Counted from the first letter of the stretch, positions 15,535-23,692 are shown. The stretch is DNA of 45,040 bases from Candidatus Zixiibacteriota bacterium (GCA_040752815.1 JBFMGC010000022.1:1-45040), one strand, 5' to 3'. The notes: generated by a model not told the origin, from the sequence alone. Numbers and translations: made by a program.

Positions 15535-17931
15535 ATGGTACATTCCTGCAAGCACTGGTCTCGGTCAGTCTGCGTCAGTCTGGTCGGAACAAGCCTGATA
15601 CTCGCGACCGCGGTATCGGCGACCACTACATCCCCTCTGGTGTTCAACCCGAAACTGGAGACGCGCAAGCTGGCCAGTGAGATCAAGATCGACGGCAAAC
15701 TCGACGATACCGGCTGGTACTCGGCCGGGCGTGCGGCTGGTTTCGTGGAGCGGTACCCCGGCAACAATGCGCCGCCGCCCGTCAGGACCGAGGCGTTGAT
15801 TACCTACGACGACAGCAAACTATATGTCGCGTTTGCCTGTCTCGACGATCCCGGACACATCCGCGCCACCATGGCGCAACGGGATCAATACTACGGCGAC
15901 GACGAGGTCATTTTCTGCCTCGACACTTACGGCGACGCCGCCTGGGCGTATGAGTTTCAGGTAAACCCGTACGGAATCCAGAAGGACTTCCTGTGGACCA
16001 AGGTCCTCGGAGAAAACCGGGGATTCGATCTCATCTGGGAATCGGCCGCTCATATCAACGATTCCGGTTATACCGTGGAGATGGCCATCCCGTTTGCCAG
16101 TCTTAGATTTCCAAACAAAGATATCCAGAGCTGGCGGGTCGACTTCCAGCGCGGGCATCCGCGCGAGACTACCCGCTTCTACTCCTGGTCGCCGAACACC
16201 TATGACGAACAGTGTTGGCCATGCCAGTGGGGGACTGTCGAAGGCATAACCGGAGTTCGCCCCGGCAAGGGGCTGGAAATACTGCCGTCGTTTGTCTCCA
16301 CCCAGGCCGGCGAGCTGGCCGGGATGCGGGAACTGTCTACTTCCCAGATCAATCCCGATACCTCGTTCCAGAACGGTGATATTCTCGGCGAGCTTTCGAT
16401 CGGCGCGAAGTACTCGGTGAACTCCGACGTGACAATCGAGGGTACTTACAATCCGGATTTCAGCCAGGTAGAAGCCGACGCCGCCCAGGTGGATGTGAAC
16501 TCGACCGTGTCGCTCTTCTATCCCGAGCGGAGGCCGTTTTTCCAGGAAGGCTCCGATCTGTTCATAACTCTGTTTAACTCATTCTATACTCGAATGGTGA
16601 ATGATCCCGACGTTGCGGCCAAAGTGACTGCACGATGGAACCGTTTTAGCCTGGCCTATACCATGGCGCACGATGAGAATTCGCCTTACTCGATACCGGT
16701 CGAGGAACGGGGCTGGACCCCGGTGATCGGCAAGAGCACGGTCAATGTGGTGCGAGGGCTGGGCAATGTCGGGAGCGGCTCGACACTCGGTTTTCTGGTG
16801 TCGCACCGAGGGTATGAGCACGACGGCGCCGGTTCTATTCTGGCTGGTGACATGGAAATCAAACTGAGCCGCAGCTACACCGTAGTCGGCCAGGGTGTGA
16901 TCAGCCACACCAGAGAGCCGAAGATTACCGACCCCGTTCAGATTGAAAAACTCGCTCTTCCGTCCGGGTCGATGTTTGACAACAATAAATACACTGTGGA
17001 CCTTGACGGCGAAAAGTACTGGGGTACCGCGTTTATTTCCCAGTTCCGGCGCCGCGCCCGACACTGGAATTTCACCATTAACTACGATCAGCTGACGCCC
17101 ACTTATCGCACGCAGGTAGGATACGATCCGTGGAACGATCAGAAGACCTTCTTTGCCTTTACAACGTACAATTTCCGCCCGACCTCGGGCATTTTTGAGC
17201 GAATCGGGCCGCAGATCGGGGTCTCTCGGCGATGGAGTTTTGGCGCCGGGGACGAGGAAGTTGTCCGCAAGTGGGCGCGCTTCAACACTAACGTGAGCGC
17301 CAACCTTCGCTGGGCACAGACCTACATTGAGATGGGTACCGAACAAGGATCGCAACGTTGGTTCGGGCACGAGTACGACAAGTTGTTTACCGCCCGTCTG
17401 ACAGTCTTCAGTCAACCGCACAGCAAGCTGGGCTACAACTTTACGTACAGGTACGGCCAGGGACCGGCTGTCTTTGCCAATGCCAAGGGAAACGAAACCG
17501 GCGTTAACGCCGGACTGGATCTTAAGCCGATCGATCGCCTGGTGGTCGAGCCCAGTTTTAACTACTCGCGAAGCAAGCACACTGACACCCACGATGTGCT
17601 CTTTGAAGAGACAATTCTTCGCTCACGCTTCCGGTTTCAGGTCAATCCGCGCTTGTCGCTGAGACTGGTGGTGCAGTACGATGACTACGACGTCAACGTG
17701 TTTGTCGGTGCGCCTGCGTACTACCACATCAGCGGCCGTACCTGGGAGTTCGATCCGCTCTTAACGTATCGCATTAACTCGTTCTCGATGTTCTACTTCG
17801 GTTCCACTCATGACCTGCTCGATTTCGGCGTGCCGACCGACGGTTTCGACCTGCCCGACAGCGCTCCGTCGCAATGGCGCCAGTCCAGCCGCCAGTTCTT
17901 CATGAAGCTGCAGTATTTGTTTCAGATCTGA
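15535..17931 (+). CDS. outer-membrane DUF5916-type protein with N-terminal CBM9-like domain
   Basis: Exported protein of 798 residues with a signal peptide (about 1-30). It has an N-terminal beta-sandwich resembling the carbohydrate-binding CBM9/DOMON-like domain: IKIDGKLDDTGW, then LYVAFACLDD, and YTVEMAIPFASLRFP near residue 190. The remaining 580 residues form a beta-barrel-like DUF5916 region. It contains NPDFSQVEADAAQVDVN and the family hallmark FYPERRPFFQEGSDLF, followed by alternating-hydrophobicity strands up to the last residues. The family is common in Bacteroidetes-group and other environmental bacteria. It is presumed to act in the outer membrane in glycan or organic ligand handling, with no proven substrate. 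AGAGG precedes the ATG. A strong terminator follows, so this is probably a single-gene unit. Confidence 0.82.
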   Translation: MVHSCKHWSRSVCVSLVGTSLILATAVSATTTSPLVFNPKLETRKLASEIKIDGKLDDTGWYSAGRAAGFVERYPGNNAPPPVRTEALITYDDSKLYVAFACLDDPGHIRATMAQRDQYYGDDEVIFCLDTYGDAAWAYEFQVNPYGIQKDFLWTKVLGENRGFDLIWESAAHINDSGYTVEMAIPFASLRFPNKDIQSWRVDFQRGHPRETTRFYSWSPNTYDEQCWPCQWGTVEGITGVRPGKGLEILPSFVSTQAGELAGMRELSTSQINPDTSFQNGDILGELSIGAKYSVNSDVTIEGTYNPDFSQVEADAAQVDVNSTVSLFYPERRPFFQEGSDLFITLFNSFYTRMVNDPDVAAKVTARWNRFSLAYTMAHDENSPYSIPVEERGWTPVIGKSTVNVVRGLGNVGSGSTLGFLVSHRGYEHDGAGSILAGDMEIKLSRSYTVVGQGVISHTREPKITDPVQIEKLALPSGSMFDNNKYTVDLDGEKYWGTAFISQFRRRARHWNFTINYDQLTPTYRTQVGYDPWNDQKTFFAFTTYNFRPTSGIFERIGPQIGVSRRWSFGAGDEEVVRKWARFNTNVSANLRWAQTYIEMGTEQGSQRWFGHEYDKLFTARLTVFSQPHSKLGYNFTYRYGQGPAVFANAKGNETGVNAGLDLKPIDRLVVEPSFNYSRSKHTDTHDVLFEETILRSRFRFQVNPRLSLRLVVQYDDYDVNVFVGAPAYYHISGRTWEFDPLLTYRINSFSMFYFGSTHDLLDFGVPTDGFDLPDSAPSQWRQSSRQFFMKLQYLFQI

Positions 17932-17953
17932 CAGAATTGCAGCGGCTAAGCCG

Positions 17954-17984
17954 AAAACCCCGCCCCGCAAGGGCGGGGTTTTTT
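17954..17984 (+). terminator. strong rho-independent terminator after the DUF5916 gene
   Basis: ACCCCGCCC pairs with GGGCGGGGT around a 5-base CGCAA loop, followed by a T tract. It begins 22 bases after the stop codon. The preceding A run makes it nearly symmetrical, so it could also act on the minus strand. Confidence 0.93.
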
Positions 17985-18060
17985 GCATGGGATTAAACAC
18001 CGGTTACAGAGCAGTAGCGTCGGGTTGCCTCTCCATTCGGTGCCACTGAGCAGGATGTGA

Positions 18061-18088
18061 TTGCGCGGTCTGAGACTTCCGATATACT
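18061..18088 (+). promoter_or_regulatory. possible promoter for the ribonucleotide reductase gene
   Basis: TTGCGC (18061-18066) and TATACT (18083-18088) are spaced by 16 bases, about 130 bases before the nrdJ start. Three palindromic repeats lie between this promoter and the gene and would be in the leader. Confidence 0.4.
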
Positions 18089-18104
18089 TGAGTACTAGGG
18101 AATC

Positions 18105-18198
18105 GTGGCGGACGTGGACGTCCGCCACGCACTGGAGTCACCCTTCGACAGGCTCAGGGTGACGAATTGCTGTAGGTCGAAACCCCTGCGGTTTCGAC
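18105..18198. repeat. three consecutive hairpin repeats
   Basis: Three perfect or near-perfect hairpins follow one another. GTGGCGGACG/CGTCCGCCAC spans 18105-18128 (10 bp, 4-base loop). TCACCCT/AGGGTGA spans 18138-18162 with CTTCGACAGGCTCAG in the centre, a motif widespread in intergenic DNA of environmental bacteria. A family D hairpin, GTCGAAACC/GGTTTCGAC, spans 18176-18198 and is preceded by TAG. The last ends 20 bases before the nrdJ start. Confidence 0.85.
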
Positions 18199-18217
18199 AT
18201 TGTTAGAGACTGTGACC

Positions 18218-20509
18218 ATGTGGACCAAAAAAGACATACCGCTTACCGACAACGCTCGCGCCGTACTCCAGCGTCGCTACCTGCGCAAGGATCAGCACGG
18301 GCGAGTGATCGAGACTGAACGGGAGATGTTTGTCCGCGTGGCTCGGTTCATCGCCGAGGCCGACCGCAACTACGGCGCTGACTCCGACCAGATAGATGAA
18401 ACCGCCGCCGGCTTTTTCGATATCATGACCTCACTTGAATTCCTCCCCAACTCGCCTACCCTGATGAACGCCGGGCGCGAACTGGGCCAGCTTTCGGCCT
18501 GTTTCGTGCTTCCAGTCGAGGATTCGATGGAGGGGATTTTCGAGACCAACAAGCACGCCGCGCTCATTCACAAGTCGGGCGGCGGCACCGGCTTTTCGTT
18601 TTCGCGTCTCAGACCCCGCAACTCGGTGGTAGCATCGACATCGGGGGTGGCGTCCGGACCGGTTTCGTTCATGAAGGTCTATGATGCCTCCACGGACGCG
18701 GTCAAACAGGGTGGAACCCGACGCGGCGCCAATATGGGGATACTCCGCGTCGACCATCCGGATATTCTCGAGTTTATATCCTGCAAGGACGATACCGGCG
18801 AGATTACCAATTTCAACATCTCGGTGGCAGTCACGGATACCTTCATGGACGCGGTAGGGAAGGGCGAGAAATACGCTCTGATTGATCCCCGTTCCGGCAA
18901 AACGTATTTGAAAGATGGCCATGAGCAGCTTCTCGATGCCCGCGAGGTATTCGACCAGATCGTGCAGCACGCTTGGAAAACCGGCGAACCGGGCGTGATT
19001 TTTATCGACCGGATGAACCGTCTCAATCCGACTTACCCGACCGAACAGATCGAGGCCACCAATCCGTGCGGCGAACAGCCCTTGCCGGCCTACGACTCCT
19101 GCAATCTCGGCTCGATCAACTTGAGCCGGTTTGTCTTAGACCCGCTGCCAGATAATTACACGACCGGCTCGCCTGGCGACGGTGTCGATTGGGAGCGGCT
19201 GGGCGATGTTATCCGCAAGGGAGTGCATTTTCTCGATAATGTCATCGACCAGAACCAGTACCCGATTCCGCAGATTGAATTTCAGACCCGCAAGAACCGT
19301 CGTATCGGGCTCGGCGTCATGGGCTGGGCCGACATGCTCATCAAACTGCGGCTGCCGTACGATTCCCCCGAGGCGCTCGCCCTGGGTGAGCGGTTAATGG
19401 AATTCGTCCAGTCCGAGGCGAGAAAGCACTCTTCCGAACTCGCCAAAGCTCGCGGCCGGTTCCCCAGCTGGGACGGTTCCATCTATGCGCGGGACCAGGT
19501 CGCGATGCGTAATGCGACCGTCACCACGATTGCGCCCACCGGCACGATCTCGATTATTGCGGGGTGCTCATCGGGGATTGAGCCGTATTACTCGCTTGCG
19601 TACGAGCGCAATGTTATGGACGGCACCCGCCTGACAGAGTTCAACCCGCAGTTCGAAAAGGCCGCACGCGACGGCGGATTTTATTCCGACGACCTGATGG
19701 CGAAAGTGGCTTCCCAGAGAAGTATCGCCGACCTTGACGAAGTGCCCGCGTCGGTGCGCGCGGTCTTTCTTACAGCCGCCGATATCTCCCCGGAGAATCA
19801 TATCAGAATGCAGGCCGCGTTCCAGAAGCACTGTGACTCATCGGTGTCCAAGACGATCAACCTTCCGGAAAGCGCCGGGCCGGAGCAGGTCAGATCGGCG
19901 TTTGAACTGGCCTATGAGTTGGGCTGCAAAGGGGTGACGGTCTACCGGGATCGTTCCCGCCCCGACCAGGTGCTTTCGCAGGTTACCGAGACTTCGGAAC
20001 GCGCTGTTGCCGATGGAGAGCCAGCCCGCGCGCGAATTGTTGCCAAACGCCCGCGGGTGCTTCAGGGAATCACCGAGAAGATTCGCACCGGCTACGGAAA
20101 CCTGTATGTAACGGTGAACCTGCGCGAGGGCCATCCATTCGAAGTGTTCGCTCATATCGGCAAATCGGGTTACACGACGATGGCCGATACCGAGGCTATC
20201 TGCCGGCTCATATCGCTAACATTGCGCTCAGGAATCGGGGTCGATCAGGTCATTCGCCAGCTTCGCGGAATCGGCGGCTCCAGCCCGGTGTTTACTGAGG
20301 GCGGGAAGGTGTCATCGATCCCGGATGCCATCGCCCAGGTTCTTGATCGAAACTTTAGATCATCGATGGCTGCCGGGCGGAGTGAGCCTGCAACAGCCGA
20401 CGGCAAATCCCGGGGCCAGCCGCTGGAAATCTGCCCTTCCTGCGCCTCGCCCATGAGCTTCGATTCCGGATGCTACTTCTGCCGCTCCTGCGGTTATTCC
20501 AACTGCTAA
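18218..20509 (+). CDS. nrdJ: vitamin B12-dependent (class II) ribonucleotide reductase
   Basis: Adenosylcobalamin-dependent ribonucleoside-diphosphate reductase, 763 residues, making deoxyribonucleotides without an oxygen-dependent radical subunit. Visible motifs: NSPTLMNAG; LSACFVLPVEDSM with the redox cysteine; GGGTGFSFSRLRP; ATNPCGEQPLPAYDSCNLGSINLS with the catalytic cysteine and glutamate; PTGTISIIAGCSSGIEP; HCDSSVSKTINLP; and ELGCKGVTVYRDRSR. The C-terminus ends in a CPSC...CYFCRSCGYSNC cysteine cluster, as in NrdJ proteins where it serves in re-reduction or zinc binding. I chose the ATG at 18218 over an upstream TTG at 18200, which falls at the end of a repeat. The organism therefore needs cobalamin. 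A 51-base gap with a GGGACC/GGTCCC hairpin separates it from the next gene. Confidence 0.96.
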   Translation: MWTKKDIPLTDNARAVLQRRYLRKDQHGRVIETEREMFVRVARFIAEADRNYGADSDQIDETAAGFFDIMTSLEFLPNSPTLMNAGRELGQLSACFVLPVEDSMEGIFETNKHAALIHKSGGGTGFSFSRLRPRNSVVASTSGVASGPVSFMKVYDASTDAVKQGGTRRGANMGILRVDHPDILEFISCKDDTGEITNFNISVAVTDTFMDAVGKGEKYALIDPRSGKTYLKDGHEQLLDAREVFDQIVQHAWKTGEPGVIFIDRMNRLNPTYPTEQIEATNPCGEQPLPAYDSCNLGSINLSRFVLDPLPDNYTTGSPGDGVDWERLGDVIRKGVHFLDNVIDQNQYPIPQIEFQTRKNRRIGLGVMGWADMLIKLRLPYDSPEALALGERLMEFVQSEARKHSSELAKARGRFPSWDGSIYARDQVAMRNATVTTIAPTGTISIIAGCSSGIEPYYSLAYERNVMDGTRLTEFNPQFEKAARDGGFYSDDLMAKVASQRSIADLDEVPASVRAVFLTAADISPENHIRMQAAFQKHCDSSVSKTINLPESAGPEQVRSAFELAYELGCKGVTVYRDRSRPDQVLSQVTETSERAVADGEPARARIVAKRPRVLQGITEKIRTGYGNLYVTVNLREGHPFEVFAHIGKSGYTTMADTEAICRLISLTLRSGIGVDQVIRQLRGIGGSSPVFTEGGKVSSIPDAIAQVLDRNFRSSMAAGRSEPATADGKSRGQPLEICPSCASPMSFDSGCYFCRSCGYSNC

Positions 20510-20560
20510 TCTGCCGATAATGGGCCGATAGGGACCATTCCGCCGGTCCCTGGGTATACT

Positions 20561-21247
20561 ATGGCCAGGACAGACCTCATACCGACCGGACGAACCTCGC
20601 TGGTGAAGCTCGGCGCGACCGAACTCCAAATCCAGACCGAGTACGCCTATCGTCCTGTCCCGCGCATTACCACAACCGTGCTGCGCACCGGACAGGTGAT
20701 CCAGAAAATCGAGATGAATCTTGACCAGCCGATCACCAGCCTCGCGGAGAAAGACCGAATCGAGGTCGCCATGCGGAAACAGCATGCCGAGGTGATCGAT
20801 ATCATTCAGCGCGGCAGTCAGCGTATTCCCATCCCTGTGGAATTACAGGAGAAACCGATCCGTCCCAGCTACAAGCCGAGCCTGGTTGCGTCGGAGCCGA
20901 AACCGTACCCGGAACCAGAGCCCGTGGCTACCATGCTGGAGCGTCTGGAGCGCCTTCCGGGGATACATCGCGTCTATCGCCTCGACAACGGGGGGAATTT
21001 CGAAAACGCCGCAGTGTCGAAAGAATTCCAAAAGGCCTTCAAGGATGTTTTCAAGAACCTGCATGATGTCCTGACTGTGTTTGCCGAGGTGCCGGGGATC
21101 GGCCTGACTCGCGAAAGCGGTGTGATCGAGATCGAGCACGACGCGCTCTATCTGGTTTCTACGGGATTAGAAATCTACATCTTCTGTCTTACCCGCCCCG
21201 ATTATTCTATTGATTACGAAAAGCAACTCCGCGCGATGCTGCGGTAG
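20561..21247 (+). CDS. protein of unknown function downstream of nrdJ
   Basis: I do not recognise this 228-residue protein. It has no signal peptide or membrane segment. The N-terminal half (about 1-100) is beta-rich and charged, with TEYAYRPVPRITTTVLRTGQVIQKIE. A proline-rich linker follows (about 100-125, PKPYPEPEP). The C-terminal domain (about 128-228) has an alternating pattern, LERLPGIHRVYRLDNGG then EHDALYLVSTGLEIYIFC. It is reminiscent of small roadblock/LC7-like regulators, but this is only a resemblance. It lies 51 bases after nrdJ on the same strand and may be co-transcribed. The start is the ATG at 20561, with no clear ribosome site but a hairpin (20530-20551) just upstream. Confidence 0.6.
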   Translation: MARTDLIPTGRTSLVKLGATELQIQTEYAYRPVPRITTTVLRTGQVIQKIEMNLDQPITSLAEKDRIEVAMRKQHAEVIDIIQRGSQRIPIPVELQEKPIRPSYKPSLVASEPKPYPEPEPVATMLERLERLPGIHRVYRLDNGGNFENAAVSKEFQKAFKDVFKNLHDVLTVFAEVPGIGLTRESGVIEIEHDALYLVSTGLEIYIFCLTRPDYSIDYEKQLRAMLR

Positions 21248-21668
21248 TTCGGTGGCCCACCCGCTTGCGGGTGGGGGCGAGCAACGCGGCATCGATCCGA
21301 ATCCCCTCCCAGGGCAAGCCCTGGGGCACCGTAGCGACGATGCCGGGTGGGGAGTGATTGGCTTAGGTGGCTCACCGGTGCCCCACCCAATGGGCGGGAT
21401 CTTCGTTGAGACAATCGAATCAGGTTTGTAGCTGGCGTACGTCCTCGTGCGCCAACAGAACGCGTGGCAAACAATGTAGGTCAAAACCCCTGAGTCGAAC
21501 GCGTTAGCGTGAGACGTGGTTTTGACGTTTGAGTTCTGTTCAGATGCGAACAACCCACAGCGAGCTGTGGGCTACCAGACTGCGATCGCGACAGCCCATG
21601 AACCCCCGATCGTCGTCGGGCGTGACGGACCTGGGCGCCGTCGGTCTACGCGCCGTGATCGACAGACT
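21248..21668. repeat. gene-free gap filled with palindromic repeats
   Basis: This 421-base gap between convergent genes is largely repeats. CCCACCCGC/GCGGGTGGG spans 21256-21275, preceded by GGTGGC. CCCAGGGC/GCCCTGGG spans about 21308-21326 and is followed by GCACC. TGGCGTACG/CGTGCGCCA spans about 21433-21454. A family D hairpin, GTCAAAACC (21480-21488) with GGTTTTGAC (21518-21526), contains an inner ACGC/GCGT hairpin. Family B, CCCACAGC/GCTGTGGG, spans 21554-21571 and is followed by CTACC. No protein-coding frame looks real here. Confidence 0.8.
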
Positions 21669-22319
21669 TCACTTCTTCAGTAGCTTGAATGCGTGTGTCC
21701 AGCGGTTGTGGCTGAGTCCAGGTATGCACCAGAGGATCGCCAGCGGTTCAATCGCACGCGCTGCCTCTACCCTGCCCATGTCTTCGATTTCCCAGCCGAA
21801 AGTACCAAGTATGTTAGTCACTTCCTGCTTTGCGCCGGTGTCGTTGCCGCAGATGAACATGGTCGGTTTGAGGCCGCCGAAGTCGGGATTGACCATCAGC
21901 GGACTGCCTACACAACTGAACGCCTTCACGAAACGCGCCTCCGGGGCCGCCTTCTGCAGCCGCTCCATCAGGGAGTCGTTCATCGGTGTGAAGTACTGAA
22001 GGACACCGTTGACCGGGGTAACCGAGTCAATAGGATTGGTAGCATCGATCACTGTTTTACCCCGCAGGTTTTCGATGCCAACTGACTTGACCGTCGCTTC
22101 GGCCGCGGCTCCCTTGACCGCGAGGACCACTGTCTCTCCGAACCGGGCGGTTTCGGCAAACGTGCCAACCGCTGCCTTTCCGTTCGTCGCTTTTTTCAAA
22201 TCGTCGTACTTATTCCGGCTGCCAGTGCCAATCATGACGTCATGGCCATGTCTAACAAACCCGTTGGCCAGAGACTGCCCGACCATTCCCGATCCAAGAA
22301 TTCCGATTTTCTTGCTCAT
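21669..22319 (-). CDS. NADPH-dependent oxidoreductase of the F420/NADP-reductase family
   Basis: Cytosolic Rossmann-fold protein of 216 residues. The N-terminal dinucleotide-binding motif is KIGILGSGMVGQSLANGF (about 4-21), followed by MIGTGSR at the end of beta-2, a pattern that favours NADP. VVLAVKG and KTVIDATNPID near 65-100 are typical of the F420H2:NADP oxidoreductase-like family (COG2085). Substrate could be F420 or another small molecule; the sequence alone does not decide. GGAG lies 8 bases before the ATG at 22319. It stands alone, convergent with the nrdJ group and downstream of a candidate RNA gene that ends in a terminator before it, so it must have its own promoter. Confidence 0.8.
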   Translation of the reverse strand: MSKKIGILGSGMVGQSLANGFVRHGHDVMIGTGSRNKYDDLKKATNGKAAVGTFAETARFGETVVLAVKGAAAEATVKSVGIENLRGKTVIDATNPIDSVTPVNGVLQYFTPMNDSLMERLQKAAPEARFVKAFSCVGSPLMVNPDFGGLKPTMFICGNDTGAKQEVTNILGTFGWEIEDMGRVEAARAIEPLAILWCIPGLSHNRWTHAFKLLKK

Positions 22320-22401
22320 GTTATTGCTCCAGTTTGGTGTTGCATCTCAAACAGGAGTGGGCGAGGTTGGGTTCCGCGCAGGCTGGGTTGGGCAAAGGCA
22401 C

Positions 22402-22427
22402 AAAAAAACCACCCCGAAGGGTGGTTT
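22402..22427 (-). terminator. rho-independent terminator of the candidate ncRNA
   Basis: On the minus strand, ACCACCC and GGGTGGT form a 7 bp stem around a TTCG-type loop, followed directly by seven T. It lies upstream of the oxidoreductase gene and faces transcription coming from above 22430. No protein gene on the minus strand ends there, which implies a non-coding transcript. Confidence 0.85.
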
Positions 22428-22632
22428 CAAATCTGGGGGAGAGAGCGACGAATTTGAAAAACCTCCACATACCTTACGGTAAAGGGTTTTTACAGCCACC
22501 TCGCGCATTCTGTTTTCGCTACCGGCAATCCGGCCGGGTCACGGCGTTCACGCGGCGCTGAAGAGACGACCTTCATAAGTGGATTGTTAGAAGTTTTCAA
22601 ATGGCAGCTCTCTCCATATTTTCTTCTCGTCT
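22402..22632 (-). ncRNA. structured RNA, candidate 6S-like RNA
   Basis: Predicted transcript of about 230 bases with its own promoter and terminator and no coding frame. The outer stem is a perfect 9 bp, GGAGAGAGC (22615-22607) with GCTCTCTCC (22446-22438). After a small internal loop comes ATTTGAAAAC (22602-22593) with GTTTTTCAAAT (22462-22452), then TCCAC (22583-22579) with GTGGA (22468-22464). A wide open region follows, with a small CCTT/AAGG hairpin on its 3' side. The apical arm begins CAGC/GCTG and ends in CCGGC/GCCGG with a 6-base loop. The distance from 22615 to 22438 is 178 bases. A long rod with a central bubble, a 3'-side bubble hairpin and a length near 180 matches 6S RNA, the RNA polymerase decoy. 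The assignment rests on hand folding only. Confidence 0.5.
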
Positions 22633-22638
22633 GCAGTT

Positions 22639-22668
22639 AATATACGCAGATTGACAAAACGCAAACAA
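22639..22668 (-). promoter_or_regulatory. promoter of the candidate ncRNA
   Basis: On the minus strand, TTGTTT (22668-22663) and TATATT (22644-22639) are separated by 18 bases, placing the start near 22632. This lies about 17 bases before the outer stem of the predicted RNA. Confidence 0.55.
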
Positions 22669-22682
22669 CTCTTTTTTGGCCG

Positions 22683-22711
22683 TTGCCCAATGTTCACACG
22701 TAGGGTATGTT
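22683..22711 (+). promoter_or_regulatory. promoter of acpS-pyrE
   Basis: TTGCCC (22683-22688) and TATGTT (22706-22711) are spaced by 17 bases. They lie about 30 bases before the acpS start at 22743 and diverge from the ncRNA promoter. Confidence 0.45.
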
Positions 22712-22742
22712 CCGCTCGATTTGGCAACGAAACCCGCGTAAG

Positions 22743-23117
22743 ATGGCTGATTCCATAGGTATCGACATCGCCGATGTAACCCGATTCCAACGGCTTCTGG
22801 ACCAATACGGCCCCCGGCTCATTTCGCGAATTCTCGGGTCGCAGGAACGCGAAGTAATTGCCCGGCGGCATGATCGCGCCGCGTTCCTGGCCGGTCGTTT
22901 TGCTGCCAAAGAGGCGCTTATCAAGGCGCTGGGCAAGTACCTCGCGAATCGGCCGGCGATGTCCAGCCTCGAAGTCCTCGGGGATGACAGCGGCCGCCCG
23001 ACAGTTCATCTTCCGCCGTCACTGTCAACCCAACTCGCTTTCCTTCAGATAGAAATCTCGATCAGTCACGAACAAAGTCATGCCGTCGCTCTGGCGGTGA
23101 TCACGGAGAAACGATGA
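22743..23117 (+). CDS. acpS: holo-[acyl-carrier-protein] synthase
   Basis: 4'-phosphopantetheinyl transferase that moves the phosphopantetheine arm of coenzyme A onto apo-acyl carrier protein, needed for fatty acid synthesis. It has 124 residues, the normal AcpS size. The family motifs are clear: GIDIADVTRF with the metal-binding Asp (D8), and GRFAAKEALIKAL (about 51-63) with the metal-binding Glu (E57). SISHEQSHAVALAV is at the C-terminus. I chose the ATG at 22743 rather than 22707 because GIDI then sits at its normal place near the N-terminus. Its stop overlaps the pyrE start (ATGA), so the two are translationally coupled. Confidence 0.95.
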   Translation: MADSIGIDIADVTRFQRLLDQYGPRLISRILGSQEREVIARRHDRAAFLAGRFAAKEALIKALGKYLANRPAMSSLEVLGDDSGRPTVHLPPSLSTQLAFLQIEISISHEQSHAVALAVITEKR

Positions 23118-23692
23118 ACCAGGACGAGATACTCAAGCTGTTTCGCGACTCAGGCGCGCTATTGACAGGCCATTTCAAGCTGACTTCGGGGCGCCATTCC
23201 GACGTCTATTACGAGAAGTTCACGCTGCTGAAAAATCCGGCGGTGGCCACGCAGCTTTGTCGCAGCATGGCCGAGAAACTCGCGCCGGTGGGTCCGGAGG
23301 TTGTAGTCGGTCCCACCACCGGTGGTATCATCATCGCCTACGATGTCGCCCGCTATCTCGGAATAGAAGCGCTCTATGCTGAGTCAGGCGAGAACGGCGC
23401 GGGACGCGTTTTCAAACGCGGGTTTTCTCTTAATCCCGGGCAGAGCGTGGTGATTGTCGATGACGTTCTCACGACCGGCCGGTCGATTTTTGAAGTGATC
23501 GCACTGGTGAAAGGCTACGGAGCGGAGATAGTCGGGATAGGCGAACTTCTTGATCGTTCCGGCGGCACGGTAAAGTTCGACTATCCCTTCTTCCCGCTGG
23601 CCGCGGTCAGCGCGCAGAGCTGGGAGCCGGAAAAGTGTCCGCTCTGCGCCAAGGGGCAGCCGCTGACACAGCGCGGGAGCAGGAAGTTCTGA
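23114..23692 (+). CDS. pyrE: orotate phosphoribosyltransferase
   Basis: Enzyme of pyrimidine synthesis that joins orotate to phosphoribosyl pyrophosphate to give orotidine 5'-phosphate. It is 192 residues and cytosolic. The N-terminal HFKLTSGRHSDVYYEKF (about 20-36) is the characteristic orotate-binding region. The PRPP-binding motif VIVDDVLTTGRS is at about 113-124. VVVGPTTGGIIIAYDVAR (63-80) is also typical. GGAG lies upstream inside acpS. The pairing of acpS with pyrE is not a functional pathway and probably reflects shared growth-related expression. Confidence 0.95.
   Translation: MNQDEILKLFRDSGALLTGHFKLTSGRHSDVYYEKFTLLKNPAVATQLCRSMAEKLAPVGPEVVVGPTTGGIIIAYDVARYLGIEALYAESGENGAGRVFKRGFSLNPGQSVVIVDDVLTTGRSIFEVIALVKGYGAEIVGIGELLDRSGGTVKFDYPFFPLAAVSAQSWEPEKCPLCAKGQPLTQRGSRKF

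Noticed and set aside
18083-18217. Cobalamin riboswitch before the B12-dependent reductase
   Set aside because: The leader consists of three dispersed hairpins and lacks the conserved B12-box and core sequences.
20530-20551. GGGACC/GGTCCC hairpin after nrdJ as a terminator
   Set aside because: No T run follows and the next gene starts 9 bases later. It may affect translation but cannot be called a terminator.
22587-23009. Minus-strand open frame across acpS
   Set aside because: It is the shadow of acpS and extends into the candidate ncRNA promoter; no protein features.
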